Below are positions 5,333-8,314 of a stretch of DNA of 8,314 nt, in pieces. The notes under the pieces were generated by a model that made no database searches, was not told the DNA's origin, and worked only from the letters and a program-made list of their open reading frames with translations. Position 1 is the stretch's first letter, and every line of letters begins with the position of its first letter. The stretch is taken from NCBI GenBank assembly GCA_017549325.1, contig JAFYVA010000026.1, forward strand, positions 1 to 8,314, given 5' to 3'. This DNA is from Oscillospiraceae bacterium. Its GTDB lineage: Bacteria; Bacillota_A; Clostridia; Oscillospirales; Oscillospiraceae. A program made the translations under genes and the position numbers.

Positions 5333-6565
5333 TTAGTTGTCGGAGTTCTTGGTTCTCTTCTTCTCTTCCAGTGCGTTGACACAGACGGCGCAGGCGGCAT
5401 CGCCGGTGATGTTCACCGTGGTGCGGGCCATGTCGAGGATGCGGTCCACACCGGCGATGAGGCCGATGCCCTCCAGAGGCAGACCCACGCTCTGCAGCAC
5501 CATCGTCAGCATGATGACGCCGGAACCGGGCACACCGGCCGTACCGATGGAGGCGAGAGTGGCGGTGAGGATGATGGTGATCTGCTGGCTGAGGCTCAGG
5601 TCGATACCGAAGATCTGGGCGATGAAGATGGCGCACACGCCCTGATAAATGGCCGTACCGTCCATATTGATGGTAGCGCCCAGAGGCAGCACGAAGCTGG
5701 AAACCTCTTTATGCACGCCCATCTTCTCCGTGCACTCCATGTTGAAGGGCAGGGTACCGACACTGCTGGCGCTGGTGAAGGCGAAGAGCATCGCCGCACC
5801 CATGCACTTGAAGAACTTGACGGGGCTCATCTTGCCGATGGCCTTCACGCTGCCGGAGTACACCAGCAGCATGTGCACCACGCTGGCGATATAGCACACG
5901 ATGATGAGCTTCAGCAGGGGCAGCAGCACCTCGGGGCCGTTGGCGGCGATGACGGGCACGATCAGGCCGAACACGCCGATGGGAGAGAGCTTGATGATCA
6001 TGCCCATGACCTTGATGCAGACCTCAGACATGCTGTCCACGAAGTTGGCAACGGGCTTGCCCTTCTCTCCGGCGGTGATGATACCAAAGCCGAAGAACAG
6101 AGCGATCACGATCACCTGCAGCATGGTGGCGTTCAGCAGGGGATTGATGATGTTGGAGGGGAAGATATTGATGAAGGTGTCCACCAGAGAGGGCATCTGG
6201 GCGCCGGTATATTCCGTAAGCGTATCGGAATTGAGAACATAACCCTTACCCACCTGCAGGAGGTTGGCAAACAGAAGACCCAGCGTCACGGCAAATGCGG
6301 TGGTACACATATAGAACACGATGGTCTTACCGCCGATGGCGCCGACCTTCTTAATGTCCTTCAGAGAAATGATACCCTGCGTAATGGAAAACAGCACCAG
6401 AGGCACCACGATGGTCTTGATGAGGTTCAGGAAAATGGTACCGAAAGGCTTGATGTAGGTGTTGGCCACCGCCTGATGGTTCTGTAGCAGCAGGCCAACG
6501 ATCACACCGAGGATCAGCGCAGCGACAATCTGCATCGTCAGATTGATTTTCTTCGTCTTTTTCAT
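5333..6565 (-). CDS. Dicarboxylate/amino acid:cation symporter (DAACS family)
   Basis: This inner-membrane secondary transporter has 410 residues and the GltPh/GltP-like fold. Such proteins import acidic amino acids or C4-dicarboxylates with Na+ or H+. The hairpin-1 serine motif SASSVGTLP is at 265-273, NMDGTA at 300-305, the hairpin-2 tip AGVPGSG at 343-349, and the helix-8 block DRILDMARTTVNITGD at 374-389. By comparison with GltPh, Asp378 and Arg381 would hold the substrate amino and side-chain carboxylate groups, and Asn385 and Asp389 the sodium site. Arg381 favours an acidic substrate. The reading frame stays open further upstream to 6724, but the start at 6565 (MKKTKKINLT) is preferred. 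It has GGGGAG a few bases upstream, and the longer form would run through the predicted promoter. The gene is convergent with ade and has its own promoter. Glutamate versus dicarboxylate specificity is unresolved. Confidence 0.93.
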   Translation of the reverse strand: MKKTKKINLTMQIVAALILGVIVGLLLQNHQAVANTYIKPFGTIFLNLIKTIVVPLVLFSITQGIISLKDIKKVGAIGGKTIVFYMCTTAFAVTLGLLFANLLQVGKGYVLNSDTLTEYTGAQMPSLVDTFINIFPSNIINPLLNATMLQVIVIALFFGFGIITAGEKGKPVANFVDSMSEVCIKVMGMIIKLSPIGVFGLIVPVIAANGPEVLLPLLKLIIVCYIASVVHMLLVYSGSVKAIGKMSPVKFFKCMGAAMLFAFTSASSVGTLPFNMECTEKMGVHKEVSSFVLPLGATINMDGTAIYQGVCAIFIAQIFGIDLSLSQQITIILTATLASIGTAGVPGSGVIMLTMVLQSVGLPLEGIGLIAGVDRILDMARTTVNITGDAACAVCVNALEEKKRTKNSDN

Positions 6566-6620
6566 AAGTTCTCTCCCCATGTATATCGTTTGATCATTTG
6601 GAACAACGCACAGTGGCTGG

Positions 6621-6649
6621 ATTATATCATAGACTTTTGGGAAAATAAA
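6621..6649 (-). promoter_or_regulatory. Predicted promoter of the symporter gene
   Basis: On the minus strand a perfect TATAAT (6621-6626) has an upstream TGA that makes an extended -10. The -35 position 17 bases away is TTTATT (6644-6649), which is weak, so the extended -10 would carry recognition. The start near 6614 gives a leader of about 50 bases. Confidence 0.6.
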
Positions 6650-6702
6650 GGAAAATTTAATTTTTGACGAAATTTCCGCAGAAAAGCGGCTTCCACCTTT
6701 CC

Positions 6703-6716
6703 ATGGGGGAGCGCGA
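6703..6716. repeat. Interspersed 14-base repeat ATGGGGGAGCGCGA, copy 1
   Basis: The identical 14-mer occurs in the same orientation at 7750-7763. Both are intergenic and both sit in GC-rich blocks flanked by runs of G or C. This suggests a dispersed intergenic element of this genome, though two copies alone cannot prove it. Confidence 0.5.
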
Positions 6717-6825
6717 AAGGGCACCCGCCCGCGTAATCATTTCGGCACACCGAAACGAGCCGACAGAGTCGTCGCCCCCTACAGTTTTGCAGCACTGCAA
6801 ATGTACCATGTAAAAGGAATCTTGC

Positions 6826-6854
6826 GTGACATTGGGACAGTTTTGGGCTATACT
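6826..6854 (+). promoter_or_regulatory. Predicted promoter of the HTH membrane regulator gene
   Basis: GTGACA (6826-6831) lies exactly 17 bases before TATACT (6849-6854), both one base from consensus. The predicted start near 6861 gives a leader of under 30 bases, ending in AAAGGAG and the ATG at 6889. Confidence 0.7.
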
Positions 6855-6888
6855 GAAGGCAAGAAAAGAGAAGAAAGGAGCGATCATA

Positions 6889-7575
6889 ATGCGGGCAATC
6901 GGTAAGAATATCCGCGACATACGGGAACAGCGTAAAATGACACAAGACGAACTGGCTAACCATCTTTTTGTCACACGGCAGACAGTATCAAACTACGAAA
7001 ACGGAAGAACGCAGCCTGACATTGACACACTGATGAAACTCTCGGAGATTTTTGAGGTAGATGTTCATGTGCTGCTTTATGGACAGCCCAAAACGCGCAT
7101 ACAGCAGAAAATGCTGCGGCGGCTCTATATTGGCGGTGCCTGTACCGTTCTTCTGATCGTCGGTAATTTTCTGCTCTCGGATTGGGCGATGCATCACCAG
7201 CAGCTGACATACGATGTCATACCGACCTTTTTCCTGTATATTCTCTATCGGCCTGTGCTATTCGCGTTGCTGGGCTGGACGATTTTGCAGGCACTGGGCA
7301 CCTTTACAGCACTACAGCCCTTTCAGGCACGGCCCGCGCGTTATGTCAGATGGAGCATCCTTGTCATCACCGCGCTCTTTTTCGTCATCACGCTGATGCT
7401 GCCCCTCGCTGCCATGTTTCCTATTTCCCTTCCGATCTTTTGGCAGAGGACGGCCTACTTCCTGCTGCAGGCTCTTCCTGTGCAGCACGGGATCCCGTGG
7501 TATCTCGCCGCCGCCTGCGCCTTTGGTGGACTATGGTGGATGACAGGCCGCAGAACACAGCCGGAAGAAATGTAA
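6889..7575 (+). CDS. Xre-family HTH protein with C-terminal membrane domain
   Basis: This 228-residue protein joins a Cro/C1-type DNA-binding domain (about 4-65) to an integral membrane domain. The HTH is typical: IGKNIRDIREQRKMTQDELA (4-23), then VTRQTVSNYENGRTQPDIDT (28-47) containing the recognition helix. After a basic linker (KTRIQQKMLRRL, 68-79) come four hydrophobic segments at about 80-99, 110-136, 153-185 and 188-217. The third is long and may be a re-entrant or broken helix. Such membrane-tethered one-component regulators are common in Firmicutes and often act on a neighbouring gene or their own. A reading with a GTG start at 6826 is rejected because that codon is the -35 box itself; AAAGGAG (6874-6880) serves the ATG at 6889. 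The gene is divergent from the symporter, a possible but unproven target. No ligand is evident. Confidence 0.9.
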   Translation: MRAIGKNIRDIREQRKMTQDELANHLFVTRQTVSNYENGRTQPDIDTLMKLSEIFEVDVHVLLYGQPKTRIQQKMLRRLYIGGACTVLLIVGNFLLSDWAMHHQQLTYDVIPTFFLYILYRPVLFALLGWTILQALGTFTALQPFQARPARYVRWSILVITALFFVITLMLPLAAMFPISLPIFWQRTAYFLLQALPVQHGIPWYLAAACAFGGLWWMTGRRTQPEEM

Positions 7576-7635
7576 TGTGCAGCGGGGCGATGTCCCCCAA
7601 GGGGACTTCCGTTAGGCGTGGGCATTGACCCCTAC

Positions 7636-7660
7636 AAAAAATTGCCCGCGCAAGCGGGCA
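7636..7660 (-). terminator. Terminator-like hairpin, minus strand
   Basis: TGCCCGC (7643-7649) and GCGGGCA (7654-7660) form a 7-pair stem with loop GCAA. On the minus strand it is followed by ATTTTTTG-like sequence (A run at 7636-7641 on the plus strand). It lies downstream of the rRNA operon end and could be a backup terminator, or the end of an interspersed repeat. On the plus strand it has no T run and does not serve the HTH gene well. Confidence 0.6.
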
Positions 7661-7749
7661 CAACACATCTTCACTATTCACGATTACCTATTACATAACA
7701 CGAAAAAAGAACCACAGCCCCTTGCGGAGATAACAGCTATCGCCCTTGC

Positions 7750-7763
7750 ATGGGGGAGCGCGA
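7750..7763. repeat. Interspersed 14-base repeat ATGGGGGAGCGCGA, copy 2
   Basis: This copy is identical to 6703-6716 and in the same orientation. It continues into GGGGGAGGG here, whereas copy 1 continues into AAGGGCACCC, so the shared core is short. Confidence 0.5.
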
Positions 7764-7792
7764 GGGGGAGGGTATGACCCCTCGCAATTCAA

Positions 7793-7829
7793 TAAAAACA
7801 CAAAAACACCACGCTTTCGCGTGGTGTTT
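7793..7829 (-). terminator. Intrinsic terminator after the degenerate 5S copy
   Basis: AAACACCACGC (7804-7814) and GCGTGGTGTTT (7819-7829) form a perfect 11-pair stem with a 4-base loop. On the minus strand the tail reads TTTTTGTGTTTTTA. It sits just downstream of the degenerate 5S copy on that strand, in the same position as the terminator after the intact 5S gene. Confidence 0.88.
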
Positions 7830-7834
7830 GTAGT

Positions 7835-7927
7835 GTTGGCGCTACCTATTTCCCGGGCCGTCGGCCTGCCAAGTATCGTAGACAGAAGCAGGCTTAACTG
7901 ACCTGTCACGGGATGGGATCCATCCCG
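7835..7927 (-). pseudogene. Degenerate, 5'-truncated second 5S rRNA copy
   Basis: The 3' two-thirds of a 5S rRNA gene is recognisable and closely matches the intact 5S at 7991-8105. On the plus strand both begin GTTGGCGCTACCTATT and share CCCGGGCCGTC, CCAAGTATCGT, CAGAAGC, GCTTAACT and GGGATGGGA. The copy differs by several substitutions and small indels, and similarity stops near 7919. The 5' third, including the 5' arm of helix I that would read GTTGGTGC, is absent. Without that arm it cannot form a normal 5S, so I call it a pseudogene. A compensatory-looking change (GGCCTGCC with GCAGGC) may mean it derives from a different 5S variant rather than from the neighbour. Confidence 0.8.
7909..7927. 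repeat. Fold-back palindrome at the broken end of the 5S copy
   Basis: CGGGATGG (7909-7916) and CCATCCCG (7920-7927) form a perfect 8-pair inverted repeat around GAT. The left arm is normal antisense 5S sequence. The right arm plus AAC is the same 5S segment in the opposite orientation. The 5S similarity ends exactly at this turn. Confidence 0.75.
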
Positions 7928-7958
7928 AACATCATCAAGAGAAGCCGCAGAGCAAAAG

Positions 7959-7987
7959 AAAAAAGACACCCAAATGGGTGTCTTTTT
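7959..7987. terminator. rRNA operon terminator after the intact 5S gene
   Basis: GACACCC (7965-7971) and GGGTGTC (7976-7982) form a 7-pair stem with loop AAAT, flanked by an A run (7959-7964) and a T run (7983-7987). It works in principle on both strands. On the minus strand it starts 3 bases after the end of the 5S gene and is followed by TTTTTTCTTTT. Confidence 0.9.
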
Positions 7988-7990
7988 CGT

Positions 7991-8105
<115 letters not shown>

Positions 8106-8190
8106 TATTTACTTTCCTTACACCCTGAAAACTGAACAAAGAGGGATATTGGATTGGAGAAGGCTTAGATTGCCCGCAAAATTATTTGTA
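8106..8190 (-). other. 23S-5S internal transcribed spacer
   Basis: This spacer of about 85 bases contains TGTTCAGTTTTCAGGGTG on the minus strand (8121-8138), a sequence typical of Firmicutes rRNA spacers. No tRNA gene is present. Confidence 0.8.
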
Positions 8191-8314
8191 GGTCAAGCCC
8201 TCGGGCTATTAGTACCGGTCAGCTACATACATTACTGCACTTCCACCTCCGGCCTATCAACCAGATCGTCTTTCTGGGCCCTTACTCCATAAAGGATGAG
8301 AGATCTAATCTTAG
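8191..8314 (-). rRNA. rrl: 23S ribosomal RNA, 3' end only
   Basis: The last about 124 bases of 23S rRNA are present on the minus strand; the rest lies beyond the right edge. Recognisable 3'-end segments include GTTGATAGGCCGGAGGTG, CAGTAATGTATG, AGCTGACCGGTACTAATAG and the final GAGGGCTTGACC. The exact 3' end is placed at 8191 by comparison with known 23S ends and may differ by a few bases. Confidence 0.96.

Larger units (their letters stand above)
6566..6888. other. Divergent intergenic region between the symporter and HTH genes
   Basis: There is no credible gene. The left part holds the symporter leader and promoter, and the right part holds the HTH gene promoter. The middle, about 6690-6785, is GC-rich and looks like a non-coding interspersed element. 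It contains ATGGGGGAGCGCGA (repeated near 7750), a small hairpin TTTCGG-CACA-CCGAAA (6740-6755) and CGCCCCCTACA (6773-6783), which resembles CCCCTACA at 7630-7637. Confidence 0.65.
7576..7834. other. Gene-free region downstream of the HTH gene with repeats and terminators
   Basis: No gene is supported. Just after the HTH stop is a small hairpin, GTCCCC-CAA-GGGGAC (7592-7606), without a T run, so a plus-strand terminator is not convincing. GACCCCTACA (7628-7637), the 7643-7660 hairpin and the 14-mer at 7750 resemble pieces of a dispersed intergenic element. Two minus-strand terminator hairpins are listed separately. The stretch 7661-7740 shows no clear structure. Confidence 0.6.

Noticed and set aside
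5309..6487. Open frame of 392 codons on the plus strand opposite the symporter gene
   Set aside because: The translation is dominated by His, Gly, Asp and Glu with no family pattern and lies wholly over the symporter, so it is a shadow frame.
6566..6724. N-terminal extension of the symporter to a start at 6724
   Set aside because: The extra 53 residues have no ribosome site and would place the predicted promoter inside the gene. MKKTKK at 6565 has a proper ribosome site and fits the family's N-terminus.
6826..6888. GTG start at 6826 for the HTH gene
   Set aside because: The GTG belongs to the predicted -35 box, and the -10 would lie inside the extension. The ATG at 6889 has AAAGGAG at ideal spacing and begins at the HTH domain.
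7691..7716. Possible fourth minus-strand terminator (CCGCA...TGTGG followed by TTCTTTTTT)
   Set aside because: The stem has only five pairs including one G-T with a 6-base loop, too weak to list as a feature.

Overview
The window looks like a chromosomal segment from a GC-rich, low-branching Firmicute of class Clostridia, most probably a gut Oscillospiraceae/Ruminococcaceae-type anaerobe. The reasons are the strong AGGAGG-type ribosome sites, vegetative TTGACA/TATAAT promoters, the clostridial NADP-type glutamate dehydrogenase, lipoproteins of a Firmicutes type, and a Firmicutes-like 23S-5S spacer. The genus cannot be fixed from this sequence.

Layout from left to right. (1) Bases 1-899, minus: the first 299 codons of glutamate dehydrogenase (gdhA), running off the left edge. 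Its promoter lies at 974-1002 and carries a palindrome over the -10. (2) Bases 1239-1799, plus: an Apt-like phosphoribosyltransferase, transcribed divergently from gdhA and ended by a strong terminator. (3) Bases 1954-3410, plus: a three-gene unit with one promoter and one terminator. It encodes a five-helix membrane protein followed by two tandem 154-residue paralogous lipoproteins that resemble bacterial Ig-like (Big_14 type) proteins. (4) Bases 3555-5285, plus: adenine deaminase (ade). (5) Bases 5333-6565, minus: a sodium/proton dicarboxylate or acidic amino acid symporter, convergent with ade across a shared terminator. (6) Bases 6889-7575, plus: a membrane-tethered Xre-type regulator. (7) Bases 7636-8314, minus: the end of an rRNA operon, with the 23S 3' end, an intact 5S gene, a terminator, a broken second 5S copy and further terminators.

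Most of the genes belong to nitrogen and purine economy. Adenine deaminase releases ammonia and makes hypoxanthine, the phosphoribosyltransferase probably salvages a purine base, glutamate dehydrogenase links ammonia and glutamate, and the symporter probably imports glutamate, aspartate or C4-dicarboxylates. Each of these has its own promoter, so the link is by neighbourhood only. The lipoprotein operon and the membrane HTH protein have no assigned function.

I see no convincing new defence, mobile or RNA-based system. The features most worth a second look are the damaged 5S copy with a fold-back junction, the tandem lipoprotein operon, the phosphoribosyltransferase with a non-canonical base-side motif, and several inverted repeats placed on promoters or leaders.
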